A stretch of DNA of 64,000 bases, taken from assembly GCA_050331575.1 (NCBI GenBank), contig JBHJGS010000009.1, positions 45,577 to 109,576 on the forward strand, given 5' to 3'. The stretch's first letter is position 1, and every line of letters begins with the position of its first letter. The translations under genes and the position numbers were made by a program. The notes under the pieces are model-generated. The model did not search any database, was not told where the DNA came from, and saw only the letters and a program-made list of their open reading frames with translations. This stretch comes from JBHJGS01 sp050331575 (lineage in GTDB: Bacteria > Pseudomonadota > Alphaproteobacteria > Sphingomonadales > Rhodothalassiaceae). Positions 18,820-28,532 of this stretch are shown in pieces.

Positions 18820-19851
18820 ATGCCCGAACAACTCTATCGCGTTGCCGTGGTCGGGGCCACCGGCATGGTCGGCCAGGAGATGCTGAACATCCTGGCCGAA
18901 CGGGAGTTTCCGGCCAGCGATGTCATCGCGGTGGCGAGCCGCCGCTCGCTCGGCCAGCCGGTCGACTATGGCGACCGCGAACTGACCTGTCAGGCGTTGG
19001 ACACGTTCGACTTCAGCGGTGTCGACATTGCCCTGTTCGCTGCCGGCGGCGATGTCGCCAAGAATTATGCGCCGAAGGCGGCCGCAGCGGGCGCCGTGGT
19101 GATTGACAATTCCTCCGCCTTCCGCATGGACCCCGAGGTGCCGCTGGTGGTGCCGGAAGTGAATGCCGAGGCGCTGGCCGGTTATGCCAAGAAGAACATC
19201 ATCGCCAATCCGAACTGCTCGACCGCGCAATTGATGGTGGCGCTGAAGCCGCTGCATGACGCCGCCAAGATCCGCCGCGTCGTGGTGGCGACCTATCAAT
19301 CGGTCTCCGGTGCCGGCACGGCGGCATCAGACGAATTGTTCTCACAAACCAAGGCGGTTTATGTGAACGACCCGCTGGAGCCGGAGCAATTCACCAAGCA
19401 GATCGCCTTCAATGTCATCCCGCATATCGACCGCTTCTTGGAGGATGGCTCCACCAAGGAAGAATGGAAGATGCGCGAGGAGACCAAGAAGATCCTCGAC
19501 CCCGCCATCGAACTGATCGCCACCTGCGTGCGCGTGCCCGTCTTTGTCGGCCATTCTGAGGCGGTGCATGTGGAGTTTGAGCATGAGATCACGCCGGGCT
19601 CGGCGCGCAAATTGCTGCGCGAGAGCCCCGGGCTGCTGGTCGTCGACAAGCGCGAGGATGGCGGCTATGTCACGCCGGTGGAATGCGTCGGCGATTTTGC
19701 CACCTATGTCAGCCGCATCCGCCGCGACCCCACCGTGCCGAACGGCCTGGCCTTCTGGTGCGTATCGGACAATCTGCGCAAAGGCGCCGCGCTCAATGCC
19801 GTGCAAATCGCCGAAAGCCTGATCACCCGCCACCTGGCCAAGGCCGCCTAA
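18820..19851 (+). CDS. asd: Aspartate-semialdehyde dehydrogenase
   Basis: A 343-residue NADPH-dependent enzyme making aspartate semialdehyde for lysine/diaminopimelate, threonine and methionine. It begins with VAVVGATGMVGQEMLNIL (nucleotide-binding P-loop) and has the catalytic cysteine C133 in NPNCSTAQL; HSEAVHVEFE contains the catalytic histidine region. The ATG at 18820 fits the family; an in-frame GTG 6 bases upstream is less likely. No operon partner is evident. Confidence 0.96.
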   Translation: MPEQLYRVAVVGATGMVGQEMLNILAEREFPASDVIAVASRRSLGQPVDYGDRELTCQALDTFDFSGVDIALFAAGGDVAKNYAPKAAAAGAVVIDNSSAFRMDPEVPLVVPEVNAEALAGYAKKNIIANPNCSTAQLMVALKPLHDAAKIRRVVVATYQSVSGAGTAASDELFSQTKAVYVNDPLEPEQFTKQIAFNVIPHIDRFLEDGSTKEEWKMREETKKILDPAIELIATCVRVPVFVGHSEAVHVEFEHEITPGSARKLLRESPGLLVVDKREDGGYVTPVECVGDFATYVSRIRRDPTVPNGLAFWCVSDNLRKGAALNAVQIAESLITRHLAKAA

Positions 19852-19868
19852 GGCCCCGCCCAACACCC

Positions 19869-20205
19869 ACGCATCCCCGGCTCAACCCCAAGACCTCGCC
19901 GCCCGCCGGAGCCGGGATCCTGGCCTGCGCCAGGATGAGCGGAAGGGCGAATTCGCTCATCCCGGGCCCGACCCGGGACCTCCCCGCCCGCCAGTGCTGA
20001 GATCCTAGCTTTCGCCAGGATGAGCGGGGGCGCAAGATGACCCGCTCGTCCCGGGCCCGACACGGGACCTCCCCAGCCGCCGGTGCCAAGATCCTGGCCT
20101 TCGCCAGGATGAGCGGAAGGGCGAATCCGCTCGTCCCGGGCTTGACCCGGGACCTCCCCGGCCGCCCGGTGCCGAGATCCTGGCCTTCGCCAGGATGAGC
20201 GGGGG
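19869..20205. repeat. Tandem array of four palindromic intergenic repeat units
   Basis: The 390-base gap between asd and atpF is filled by about four units of 85-89 bp. Each unit has two hairpins. One is ATCCTGGCCTTCGCCAGGAT or a variant, at 19917-19936, 20002-20021, 20091-20110 and 20177-20196. The other is TCCCGGGCCCGACCCGGGA or a variant, at 19960-19978, 20049-20067 and 20134-20152, with a degenerate first copy near 19870-19890. Units are joined by GACCTCCCC-GCCGCCGGTGC-like spacers. This resembles the REP-like elements scattered in many alphaproteobacterial genomes. It lies downstream of asd and downstream of the convergent atpF, so it may also end both transcripts. Confidence 0.88.
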
Positions 20206-20241
20206 AGGAGGGGAACCGCCGGTGCCGGTGGCGCGCAGATG

Positions 20242-20793
20242 TCAGTGCAGCCGTTGCCCGACTTCTTCGATGGCCTTATCGATCATGCGCGTGCCGGCAT
20301 CGCCCTGCATGGCGTCGCGCAGGACCTGGCGCGCGGCGGCGGCGGCGGCTTCGGCGGCGACCCAGCGGACATGAGCAATGGCCTGTGCCTCCATCTGGGC
20401 GATGCGCGCGTCCATCTGCTCGGTGCGGCGCTCGACCATGGCTTCGGCGTCGGCATCCGCCCGCTTCAGGATTTCCGCGGCACTGTCGCGTGCCTGCCGC
20501 TCAATCTCTTCGGCATCCTTCAACGCTTCCTTGTTGCGCCGCTCGATATCTGCCAGCCGACGCTGCGCCTCTTCGCGCAGGGAACGCGCCTCTTCGATCT
20601 GGCTGGAGATCCGCTCAGCGCGTCGGTCCAGCGCCCCGGCCAAGGCCATCCACGCTTGCCGGCCGATCAGACCCACAAACACCAGAAAGCCCAGGCCGAC
20701 CCAGAAATCGGTATCGTTGAACAGGCCAATGGGATGGCTGATCGCGCCTTCCGCCGGTTCGGCGAACCAGAACACCAAGAGATCAGCGCTCAT
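20242..20793 (-). CDS. atpF: F0F1 ATP synthase subunit b
   Basis: A 183-residue peripheral-stalk subunit with one N-terminal membrane helix (FWVGLGFLVFVGLIGRQAW, ~28-46) and a long charged alpha-helical stretch (~55-160) that dimerises with b'. The ATG overlaps the stop of the b' gene by 4 bp. It is the last gene of the atpI-atpB-atpE-atpF'-atpF operon; atpHAGDC is not nearby, as usual for alphaproteobacteria. Confidence 0.94.
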   Translation of the reverse strand: MSADLLVFWFAEPAEGAISHPIGLFNDTDFWVGLGFLVFVGLIGRQAWMALAGALDRRAERISSQIEEARSLREEAQRRLADIERRNKEALKDAEEIERQARDSAAEILKRADADAEAMVERRTEQMDARIAQMEAQAIAHVRWVAAEAAAAAARQVLRDAMQGDAGTRMIDKAIEEVGQRLH

Positions 20794-21287
20794 GCCGCCT
20801 TCTCCTGTTCGGCAATGGCTGAGGCGAGCGCTTTGTTGACTTGATCCTCATCGACGGACCCCAAGAGCCGACCGACCAGATCATGCGCGGCGGTGCGGGC
20901 CATGGTTTCAACCTCACCCAGCGCCTCAGCCTGGGCCTGGGCGATCCGGGCTTCGGCCTCGTCCAGCCGAGCGGTCAGGCGCTCGTTCAGATCGGCATCG
21001 GCTTTGGCCATGTGCCGGGCCACCTCGTCCCGGGTGCCGGCGATGATCTCTTGCGCAGACGCGCGCGCCTCAGCCAGGCGCTGCTCATAATTGCCGCGCA
21101 CCTGTTCGGCCTCATTGTTGAGCCGCTCGGCCATGTCCAGATCATTGGCGATGCGGCGTTCGCGGTCTTCGAAGATCCGTTCCACACGCGGCAGGCCCGC
21201 GCGCGCAAGGATCAGCCAGAGCAGGCCGAACAGCACGGCCAGCCAGAACAGCTGGGCCGGCACGAAGGTCGGGTCGAATTGAGGCAT
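20790..21287 (-). CDS. atpG: F0F1 ATP synthase subunit b'
   Basis: A 165-residue paralogue of subunit b. MPQFDPTFVPAQLFWLAVLFGLLWLILARAGLPRV is the b'-type N-terminus with its membrane anchor (given here as two adjoining pieces, residues 1-19 and 20-35), followed by a long helical region rich in E, R and A. I chose the ATG at 21285-21287 rather than one four codons upstream. Presence of separate b and b' genes is typical of alphaproteobacteria and photosynthetic organisms. The symbol is given as atpG/atpF' in different genomes. Confidence 0.93.
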   Translation of the reverse strand: MPQFDPTFVPAQLFWLAVLFGLLWLILARAGLPRVERIFEDRERRIANDLDMAERLNNEAEQVRGNYEQRLAEARASAQEIIAGTRDEVARHMAKADADLNERLTARLDEAEARIAQAQAEALGEVETMARTAAHDLVGRLLGSVDEDQVNKALASAIAEQEKAA

Positions 21288-21323
21288 GGGCGATCCCAAT
21301 CAGCCGAAACGGGACGGCAGCCC

Positions 21324-21551
21324 TTAGGCGACGAACAACAGGATCAACGCCACCAGGAAGGAGAAGATGCCCAGCGCCTCGGTCACCGCGAAGCCCAGGA
21401 TCAGGTTCGGCCGCTGACCGTCCGCGGCGGAGGGGTTGCGCAGCGCGCCCTGCAGGAAGAAGGCGAAGATCAGGCCCACGCCCAAGGCGGCCCCGCCCAT
21501 GCCCAGCGTAGCGATGCCGGCGGCGATCATCTTAGCGGCGTCCATATCCAT
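21324..21551 (-). CDS. atpE: F0F1 ATP synthase subunit c
   Basis: A 75-residue hairpin of two membrane helices forming the rotating c ring. The polar loop reads RNPSAADGQRPNLI in place of the common RQPE, and the proton-binding glutamate is in FAVTEALGIFSFL of helix 2. AGAAAGGA lies 7 bases upstream of the ATG at 21549-21551, a stronger ribosome site than for its neighbours, in line with the many c copies needed. The glycine-rich helix 1 (GMGGAALGVG) carries the GxGxGxG-like pattern for tight packing. Confidence 0.97.
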   Translation of the reverse strand: MDMDAAKMIAAGIATLGMGGAALGVGLIFAFFLQGALRNPSAADGQRPNLILGFAVTEALGIFSFLVALILLFVA

Positions 21552-21608
21552 GACATTATCCTTTCTGTGGGGAAGCTCTTGGGGAAATCCCGTCGTGCAA
21601 TGGTTGGG

Positions 21609-22352
21609 TTAGTGAAGATTGACCGCGTCGTTGAGATAGACGCAGGCGAGCAGCGCGAACACATAGGCCTGAACCACGGCAACCAGAAGTTCCAAGGCCG
21701 TGATCGCGATGATCATGATGAAGGGCAGGATGCCGAGCGCGGACAACAGACCGCCAGCGGCCAACAGGGACACGATGAAGCCGGCGAACACCTTCAAGAG
21801 AATATGGCCGGCGGTCATGTTGGCGAACAGCCGCACCGAATGGGTCACCGGCCGGGCGATGAAGGAGATGATCTCGATCACCACCACCAGCGGCAGGAAA
21901 TAGACCGGCGTGTTCTCCGGCACGAACAGGGAGAAGAAGTGCAGACCGTGGCGCAGCACGCCGATGACGATGACGCCCAGGAAGATGCCGCCGGCCAACG
22001 CGGCGGTCACCGCCAGATGGCTGGTCACGGTGAAGGCATACGGGAACAGGCCCAAGAGATTGGCGGCCAGCACGAACATGAACAAGGTGAAGATGAACGG
22101 GAAGAAGGGCCGGCCTTCCGGGCCGATATTCTCCTTCACGATGCCGGCGACGAATTCGTAGCACAGCTCGACCATCGACTGCAGGCGCCCCGGCACCAGC
22201 TGCGGACGCATGGTGCCGATCAGGATGAAGCCGGAGATCAGCGCCAGCACCACCAGCATCCATGCGGACGAATTGGTGAAGGAGATGTCCGTGCCGGCGA
22301 TCGAAATCGGTTGAATCGGCTTGATATCGAATTGTTCGAGAGGACCCGCCAT
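21609..22352 (-). CDS. atpB: F0F1 ATP synthase subunit a
   Basis: A 247-residue membrane subunit that forms the proton half-channels against the c ring. MAGPLEQFDIKPIQPISI is the N-terminus; helix 4 has ARPVTHSVRLFANMTAGHI with the essential arginine, and helix 5 has AITALELLVAVVQAYVFALL. The ATG at 22350-22352 was chosen because the open frame upstream to 22535 reads as non-coding and overlaps atpI. It lies 56 bases after atpI. Confidence 0.96.
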   Translation of the reverse strand: MAGPLEQFDIKPIQPISIAGTDISFTNSSAWMLVVLALISGFILIGTMRPQLVPGRLQSMVELCYEFVAGIVKENIGPEGRPFFPFIFTLFMFVLAANLLGLFPYAFTVTSHLAVTAALAGGIFLGVIVIGVLRHGLHFFSLFVPENTPVYFLPLVVVIEIISFIARPVTHSVRLFANMTAGHILLKVFAGFIVSLLAAGGLLSALGILPFIMIIAITALELLVAVVQAYVFALLACVYLNDAVNLH

Positions 22353-22408
22353 GGCCACACCGCTCCACACATGACCGCTACCCGCCGGTCTTCTTGTCCT
22401 TGGTCGTT

Positions 22409-22786
22409 CTATTCGTCGTCTGTGCCTGTCTTGTGTGCCTGTCTTCGCGCCGCCGACTGGGCCGGATCGGTGGCCCGCAACAGATTGCGAACCCCGGCGG
22501 CGAATCCCGCCAGCACCAGGGCCATCAGCGCCCATGGCGCCGTGCCCAGCCAGCGGTCGATCCAGAAGCCCAAAAACGCTCCCACCAACACGCCGGAGAC
22601 CAGCTCCAGGCTAAGCTTGTAGGCGGCATTGGTCTCCGTGCCCCGGCGATCCCGTTTGGGATCGTCGCGCCCGAGAGAGGCCCGTGCAGCCTGCAATCTG
22701 CGCTTGAACTGGTCGGACTGGTCCGATTCGTCGTCGTGTCCCACGAGCCTTTCCGCTGAACCGTCGGACGGCGACAAGTCATGCAC
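22409..22786 (-). CDS. atpI: ATP synthase accessory protein AtpI
   Basis: A 125-residue protein with a charged N-terminus (~1-50) and two membrane helices (~58-76 and ~84-102), reading KLSLELVSGVLVGAFLGFW and ALMALVLAGFAAGVRNLLR. AtpI/AtpZ proteins assist c-ring assembly or ion uptake around F0. It is the first gene of the operon, with a strong promoter at 22825-22853. Confidence 0.92.
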   Translation of the reverse strand: MHDLSPSDGSAERLVGHDDESDQSDQFKRRLQAARASLGRDDPKRDRRGTETNAAYKLSLELVSGVLVGAFLGFWIDRWLGTAPWALMALVLAGFAAGVRNLLRATDPAQSAARRQAHKTGTDDE

Positions 22787-22824
22787 GGCGACCCGGCTGC
22801 CCGACCCGCCCTGAATGCGCGCGC

Positions 22825-22853
22825 ACCATAGTGACGCCCCCTGAGGCTGTCAA
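22825..22853 (-). promoter_or_regulatory. Promoter of the atpIBEF'F operon
   Basis: On the minus strand, TTGACA (22848-22853) and TATGGT (22825-22830) are separated by exactly 17 bases, 38 bases upstream of the atpI ATG. This is close to the sigma-70 consensus and the clearest promoter in the window. Confidence 0.75.
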
Positions 22854-22951
22854 GCAACAAGCGGCCGCCGCTAAGACATTGACTTTGAAAGGGTTTCCAG
22901 GACAGGGGCAGACCCGCGACCGGTTTTGCGTGCACGAGCAAAGCCGGTGTT

Positions 22952-23627
22952 TCAGCAGCGGTGATAGATCAGATAAACCGGCGCGCGGCCTTCGGCCTGT
23001 GCCTTTCGGGCATAGCGGGTTTCGATCCAGTCCGCCGGCGGGGTGCGCCAATCCGCCGGGCGGGTGGCGCTCCAGGCGAAATCGCGGCGCTGGGCCATGT
23101 GCACCAGGGTCCATTGCCGGAACACCGGATCGTCTGTGGCGATGCGAACCGCCGCCCCCGGCTTCAGGACCCGCGCCAGCGCGTCCAGATTGTCCGGCTG
23201 AATGAAGCGGCGACTGGCATGCCGGGTCTTCGGCCAGGGGTCCGGGTGCAGCAGGAACAGCCGGTCGATCGAGCCATCGGGCAGGCGGTCGAGAAGATCG
23301 CGGGCGTCATCCGGCCAGATGCGCACATTGCGCAGGCCGCGCGCGTCAATGTCGGCCAACAGGCCCGCCACCCCGTTCAGAAACGGCTCGCAGCCGAGAA
23401 GGCCGATATCCGGATTGCGTTCGGCTTGCCAGGCCAGATGCTCGCCCTTGCCGAAGCCGATCTCCAGCCAGATCTGAGCCGGCGGCGGGTCAAACAGCGT
23501 GTCAGGGTCCAGGCGCGCCGCCCCGGCGTCGATCGCCAGGCGCGGCAGCAAGTCGTCAAGCAGGGCCTGGCGCCGGGCGGTCAGCGCTGGGCCCTTGCGC
23601 CGCCCGTAAAAGCGGCGCGTCTTGATC

Positions 23628-23653
<26 letters not shown>
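22952..23653 (-). CDS. trmB: tRNA (guanine-46-N7)-methyltransferase TrmB
   Basis: A 233-residue class I SAM methyltransferase. The SAM site is IWLEIGFGKGEHLAWQA, followed by LLGCEPFLNGVAGLL; LLHPDPWPKTRHASRRFI is the family's catalytic signature. The ATG at 23651-23653 gives MSSAERSAEIKTRRFYGRRKG, the usual N-terminus; the frame is open further upstream within metK. Its first 26 bases overlap the end of metK, so the two are coupled. Confidence 0.95.
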
Positions 23654-24797
<1,144 letters not shown>

Positions 24798-24842
24798 GCC
24801 GCACCTCCACTACGCAGATTGTCGGGATCAGGAATGGCGTGG

Positions 24843-24871
24843 GCTATAACAATCTGGGCCCGCGGCAACAA
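24843..24871 (-). promoter_or_regulatory. Candidate metK promoter
   Basis: On the minus strand TTGTTG (24866-24871) and TATAGC (24843-24848) are 17 bases apart, 46 bases upstream of the metK start. The -35 match is 4 of 6 and the -10 match 4 of 6. The palindrome at 24874-24889 ends 2 bases upstream of the -35. Confidence 0.5.
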
Positions 24872-24873
24872 GC

Positions 24874-24889
24874 ATAAAGAAATCTTTAT
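24874..24889. promoter_or_regulatory. Palindromic operator candidate upstream of metK (SahR-like)
   Basis: ATAAAGAAATCTTTAT is a palindrome with 7-bp perfect arms around two central bases, touching the putative metK promoter. From memory, ATAAAGA-N2-TCTTTAT-type sites are those of SahR-like ArsR repressors that respond to S-adenosylhomocysteine and control metK, ahcY and metF in proteobacteria. No ArsR gene is in this window, so the regulator would be encoded elsewhere. Confidence 0.55.
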
Positions 24890-24961
24890 ATGGTTATATG
24901 CCGATTTCAAGGCGGCGCGGGCGCCTTGGCAGCGTGTCTCCCGCGCCGCGGGGGCTGTGGA

Positions 24962-25393
24962 TCAATGCTCCGCCACGTGCTGTGCGCCAACGGATTTCAC
25001 CAGTTCGAAAATCCGTTTGCGCACCCGGGCATCATCGATTCGATAATAGGCGCGAACCAACTCCAAGGTTTCGCGCTTGGACAGTTGGTCGGATTCAAAC
25101 GCCGCCGGCGCCTCGGCCAAGCCGTTGTCGGAGGAGGAGGGATCCATCATGTCGTCGAAGAAGAACGACACCGGCACCTCCAAGATTTGCGCGATCTTGT
25201 ACAGCCGGCTGGATCCGATGCGGTTGGCGCCGCGCTCATATTTCTGAACCTGCTGGAAGGTCAGGCCCAGCGCGTCCCCCAGCTTCTCCTGGCTCATGCC
25301 CAGCAGGGTGCGGCGCAGACGGACGCGCGATCCCACATGCACGTCGATCGGGTCGGGTTTGGATGCCACGCTCATTCCTTTCTTTGTGACCAT
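24962..25393 (-). CDS. XRE-family helix-turn-helix regulator
   Basis: A 143-residue DNA-binding protein. The HTH (~20-75) reads GSRVRLRRTLLGMSQEKLGDALGLTFQQVQKYERGANRI (residues given as one domain, key HTH residues QEKLGDALGLTFQQVQKYE), followed by ILEVPVSFFFDDMM and an acidic linker. The C-terminal helix (~105-140) reads RETLELVRAYYRIDDARVRKRI and probably dimerises. This regulator sits between lnt and metK in many alphaproteobacteria. A second ATG at 25373-25375 is possible but its AAGGA touches the start codon. Target genes are unknown. Confidence 0.9.
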   Translation of the reverse strand: MVTKKGMSVASKPDPIDVHVGSRVRLRRTLLGMSQEKLGDALGLTFQQVQKYERGANRIGSSRLYKIAQILEVPVSFFFDDMMDPSSSDNGLAEAPAAFESDQLSKRETLELVRAYYRIDDARVRKRIFELVKSVGAQHVAEH

Positions 25394-25499
25394 TTGCGCC
25401 GCGGACGGGGCGAACAGCGCCCATCCGCGGCTGTTAGCAACGTTCAGCTCGTCAAAGATGTTTCGCTTGTGGCGCGAATTATCTTTCCCTCACACGCCG

Positions 25500-27092
25500 C
25501 TAGCTTACACGTAACAGTCGAGAAGTAAAGCATAGCGCTGCAAAAATTAACAGGGATAACCAAAACAACCCATTGCGCCAGCGGGCATAGGGCGGCGGCG
25601 TGATCGCCCGGGGCAGTGGCGCGTTAAACGCCTTGCGGTGCAAGAGCTCTGCCTTATGCGTGACCCTGCCATAAGGGTCGATCACCGCGCTGATGCCTGT
25701 ACCCGCAACGCGCGCCATGGGCAGGCCTTCCTCTACCGTTCGCATGCGCGCCAACACCAGATGCTGGTGCGGCCCCTCGCTGGACCCGAACCAAGCATCA
25801 TTGGTGACATTGACCAACCAAGCCGGCCGCGGCGCCCCGGCCGCGACCACCTCGCCGGGGAAAATCGCTTCATAGCAAATAAGCGGAGAGAATGGCGGAA
25901 GGTTTGCAGCAGACACGGTGCGCAGGCCCGGCCCGGTCTTCAAGGTGCCGCCGCTGTCGATAAAGCTGGCCAGCCCGAGCACACCAAAAAGGGGCTTGGC
26001 AAAGCCCAATCGGTCGGCCAACGGCACATATTCTCCGAACGGCACCAGATGCGCCTTGTCATATGCCGCCAGCACATCGCCGCCGGCGCCAATCACCAGC
26101 AGCGAATTGTAGAAGCGCTGGTCGGTGGGCTCATCGCGTCGAAATTGCCCGGTGATCAACACGCCGTTGTCCGGCAGCGCATCGGCCACCAACGCGCGCC
26201 GGATCGCATCTTCCGCCAGCAGATAGGGCACCGCGGTTTCCGACCAGATGGCAACCCAGCGCCCCTTGGAACCGTCCGGCCGCCTTTGGGTCAGCGCCAG
26301 ATAATCGGCCAGATGACGACCGCGCAGCTCCGGCCGCCATTTGTCGCGCTGGCTGATATTCGGCTGCACCAAGCGCAATGTCAGATCCGGCACCGTGTCA
26401 ACCGCGCCGTCTGGGAGCCGCGCGAGGCCATAGCTGAAGCCGGCCAGCGGCACCGCCAGAGCCAGCAGGGCAAAGGCCGGCACCCGCTTGGGCCCCCAAA
26501 GACAGGCCAGGCTGAAGCATCCCAGCAGCGTCATCAGACCCCAGCTCCAGGTGCCCAGCACCGCCAGCGGTTGCAGCATAGCGTCGGAGAAACCCCAGAT
26601 GGCGGCCACTGGGTTCCACGGAAACCCGGTAAAGGCCCAGCCTCGGATCCATTCCGCCAAGCCATAGGCCAGGCTGGCCAACAGCATCCGCTTGACCGGC
26701 CCGTCCCAAAAGGCGCGCACGGCGGCGAAAGTCAGCCCATAATAGACCGCCATACCGGCGGCCAGGGCCGCCACGGCGATCGGCGCGAACCCCGCCGGCA
26801 CTTCATCTTGGCGCGTGAAGCTTTCAGCGATCCAGGCAAAACTGAGCAGAAACTGACCAAAGGCGAAGGCCCAGGCGGTCAGCGCAGCGGCCGCCCGGGA
26901 GCGCGTGGCGTCAATCAGGGCGATCAGCAGTGCCAGCCCAAGCGGCATCGCAACGATCCAATGGGTCGGCGCGAACGCAAGAGCGGAGAGCATGCCCGCC
27001 AGCCCGGCCAACAGCCCGCGCGCCCATAACGGCCGCCGCGCTGCCCAGGGCCAGAAGGCCGGCGGCGGTGGAGGCAAAAGGCGGCGGCTCAC
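25500..27092 (-). CDS. lnt: Apolipoprotein N-acyltransferase Lnt
   Basis: A 530-residue inner-membrane enzyme that adds the third acyl chain to lipoproteins. About seven hydrophobic segments occupy residues ~25-235, followed by a periplasmic carbon-nitrogen hydrolase domain with the triad E285 (WSETAVPYL), K346 (AAYDKAHLVPFGEYVPL) and C406 (PLICYEAIFPG). It begins with a GTG that overlaps the corC stop (GTGA). Its clients would include the two lipoproteins at 43-45 kb. Confidence 0.96.
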   Translation of the reverse strand: MSRRLLPPPPPAFWPWAARRPLWARGLLAGLAGMLSALAFAPTHWIVAMPLGLALLIALIDATRSRAAAALTAWAFAFGQFLLSFAWIAESFTRQDEVPAGFAPIAVAALAAGMAVYYGLTFAAVRAFWDGPVKRMLLASLAYGLAEWIRGWAFTGFPWNPVAAIWGFSDAMLQPLAVLGTWSWGLMTLLGCFSLACLWGPKRVPAFALLALAVPLAGFSYGLARLPDGAVDTVPDLTLRLVQPNISQRDKWRPELRGRHLADYLALTQRRPDGSKGRWVAIWSETAVPYLLAEDAIRRALVADALPDNGVLITGQFRRDEPTDQRFYNSLLVIGAGGDVLAAYDKAHLVPFGEYVPLADRLGFAKPLFGVLGLASFIDSGGTLKTGPGLRTVSAANLPPFSPLICYEAIFPGEVVAAGAPRPAWLVNVTNDAWFGSSEGPHQHLVLARMRTVEEGLPMARVAGTGISAVIDPYGRVTHKAELLHRKAFNAPLPRAITPPPYARWRNGLFWLSLLIFAALCFTSRLLRVS

Positions 27093-27958
27093 CGCTGCTG
27101 TTGGGCCGGTTCAGGCGGCGGGCCGGGCGCCACGCGCACCCGCTTGATGCGGCGCGGATCGGCATCGACCACCTCAAAGCGATTGCCGGCGGCGTCGGTG
27201 ACGATCTCACCGATCTGCGGGACGCGGCCGGCCAGGGTGAACACCAAGCCGCCGACGGTATCGACATCCTCGCCATTCTGCGGCAGCAGCGGCCGATCCA
27301 AGTGTTCGGCCAATTGCTCGATGCCGACACGGGCGTCGACATCCAGCCGGCCATCCTCGCACGGGATCAGCTTCGGCTGCTCGTCCAGATCATGCTCGTC
27401 ATGGATTTCGCCGACAACCTGCTCGACCAGATCCTCGATGGTGACCAGCCCATCGGTGCCGCCATATTCGTCGACGACCACAGCCATATGAATGCGGTTG
27501 GCGCGCATCTTGGCCAGCAGATCAAGCGCCCGCATCGATGGCGCCACGAACAGCACCGGCCGCTCGATCGAGGAGATCGGCGGGCGCGGTTGGTCAGCCG
27601 GACGCTCCACCAGAATCTTCAAGGCATCCTTGACATGCACCATGCCGGTGACCGTATCGAGATTGTCCTGATAGACCGGAAGGCGCGAATGCGCCGCTTC
27701 GATGAAAAGCTGAATCAAATCCTCGAACGGCGCGTCGCGGTCAATGGCCACCATATCCGGCCGCCGTACCATAATGTCTTCGGTGCGGACATCGGCATGG
27801 GCGACAATATTGTGCAGCAATTCCAGTTCTTCCGCCCGGAGCGCTTTTTCCTCCAGCGGATGCCGGTGCTGCTCGATGACATCCTCCAAACTCTCGCGCA
27901 AGCTGCCGTTAGACCGCTTCAACAGGCGCCGGATCCGGTGCATCACCATGTCGGTCAT
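27089..27958 (-). CDS. corC: CBS-domain protein of the CorC/TlyC family
   Basis: A 289-residue soluble protein with two CBS domains (~63-125 and ~130-190; RTEDIMVRRPDMVAID, SRLPVYQDNLDTVTGMVHVKD, VVDEYGGTDGLVTIEDLVEQVVGEI) and a C-terminal CorC_HlyC domain (~205-280) with VGGLVFTLAGRVPQIGEIV. It has no membrane DUF21 part. CorC-type proteins are tied to Mg2+/Co2+ efflux or CNNM-like regulation. It overlaps ybeY and lnt by 4 bp each. Confidence 0.92.
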   Translation of the reverse strand: MTDMVMHRIRRLLKRSNGSLRESLEDVIEQHRHPLEEKALRAEELELLHNIVAHADVRTEDIMVRRPDMVAIDRDAPFEDLIQLFIEAAHSRLPVYQDNLDTVTGMVHVKDALKILVERPADQPRPPISSIERPVLFVAPSMRALDLLAKMRANRIHMAVVVDEYGGTDGLVTIEDLVEQVVGEIHDEHDLDEQPKLIPCEDGRLDVDARVGIEQLAEHLDRPLLPQNGEDVDTVGGLVFTLAGRVPQIGEIVTDAAGNRFEVVDADPRRIKRVRVAPGPPPEPAQQQR

Positions 27959-28503
27959 GCCCCCGCTCCGACCGTCGGCACGGCATAGGGGTCACGCAGA
28001 CCCAACTCCGCCATCACCGCGCGCTCCAATGCCTCCATGACATCGGCCTGCAGATCCGTCTCATGGTTGTGGCCCAGCAGATGCAAGAGCCCGTGCAGAA
28101 CCAGATGCACGACGTGATCCATCAAGGCTTTGCCCTGCTCGGCGGCTTCGCGCGCACACACGCCATATGCCAGCACCAGATCACCGAGAGGCTCCGCCTC
28201 GCCGGACGGGAACGACAACACATTGGTCGGTTTGTCCTGGCCGCGCCACTGCGCATTCAAGCGCCGCACCGCTTCATCGCTGTCAAGCACCAGGCAGGCA
28301 GATCCGGCAGCCCCGGTCTGGCGCGTCAGCACTGGCAACAGGCGCGCCAGGCTATGTTCCACCGCGACCGCCTGCGGCTGCCACACCGCCGCCCGGACGA
28401 TCAGTTCAACATGCCAGCCACCCGCCTCAATACAATGATAAGGCTCTGCGTCGTCGCTGGGAGTGGCACCGTCTCCGGTGCCATCATGGGATAATATGGT
28501 CAT
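27955..28503 (-). CDS. ybeY: Endoribonuclease YbeY
   Basis: A 182-residue metal-dependent RNase for rRNA maturation and ribosome quality control. The zinc site is the signature HGLLHLLGHNHE near residue 135-146. TNVLSFPSGEAEPLGDLVLAYGV is the family core (residues ~93-115, quoted without a break only where short: TNVLSFPSGE). The first ~25 residues are extra and poorly conserved, so a later start cannot be excluded. It lies between phoH and corC as in most proteobacteria. Confidence 0.94.
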   Translation of the reverse strand: MTILSHDGTGDGATPSDDAEPYHCIEAGGWHVELIVRAAVWQPQAVAVEHSLARLLPVLTRQTGAAGSACLVLDSDEAVRRLNAQWRGQDKPTNVLSFPSGEAEPLGDLVLAYGVCAREAAEQGKALMDHVVHLVLHGLLHLLGHNHETDLQADVMEALERAVMAELGLRDPYAVPTVGAGA

Positions 28504-28532
28504 CGATCATCAGCTCATCGGCCGACAAGGCG

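Noticed and set aside
19869..20205. CRISPR array
   Set aside because: The units are fully repetitive two-hairpin elements without unique spacers, and no cas gene is nearby.
24798..24961. SAM riboswitch in the metK leader
   Set aside because: I could not build a SAM-II or SAM/SAH-type pseudoknot in the leader; the symmetric operator next to the promoter explains regulation more simply.
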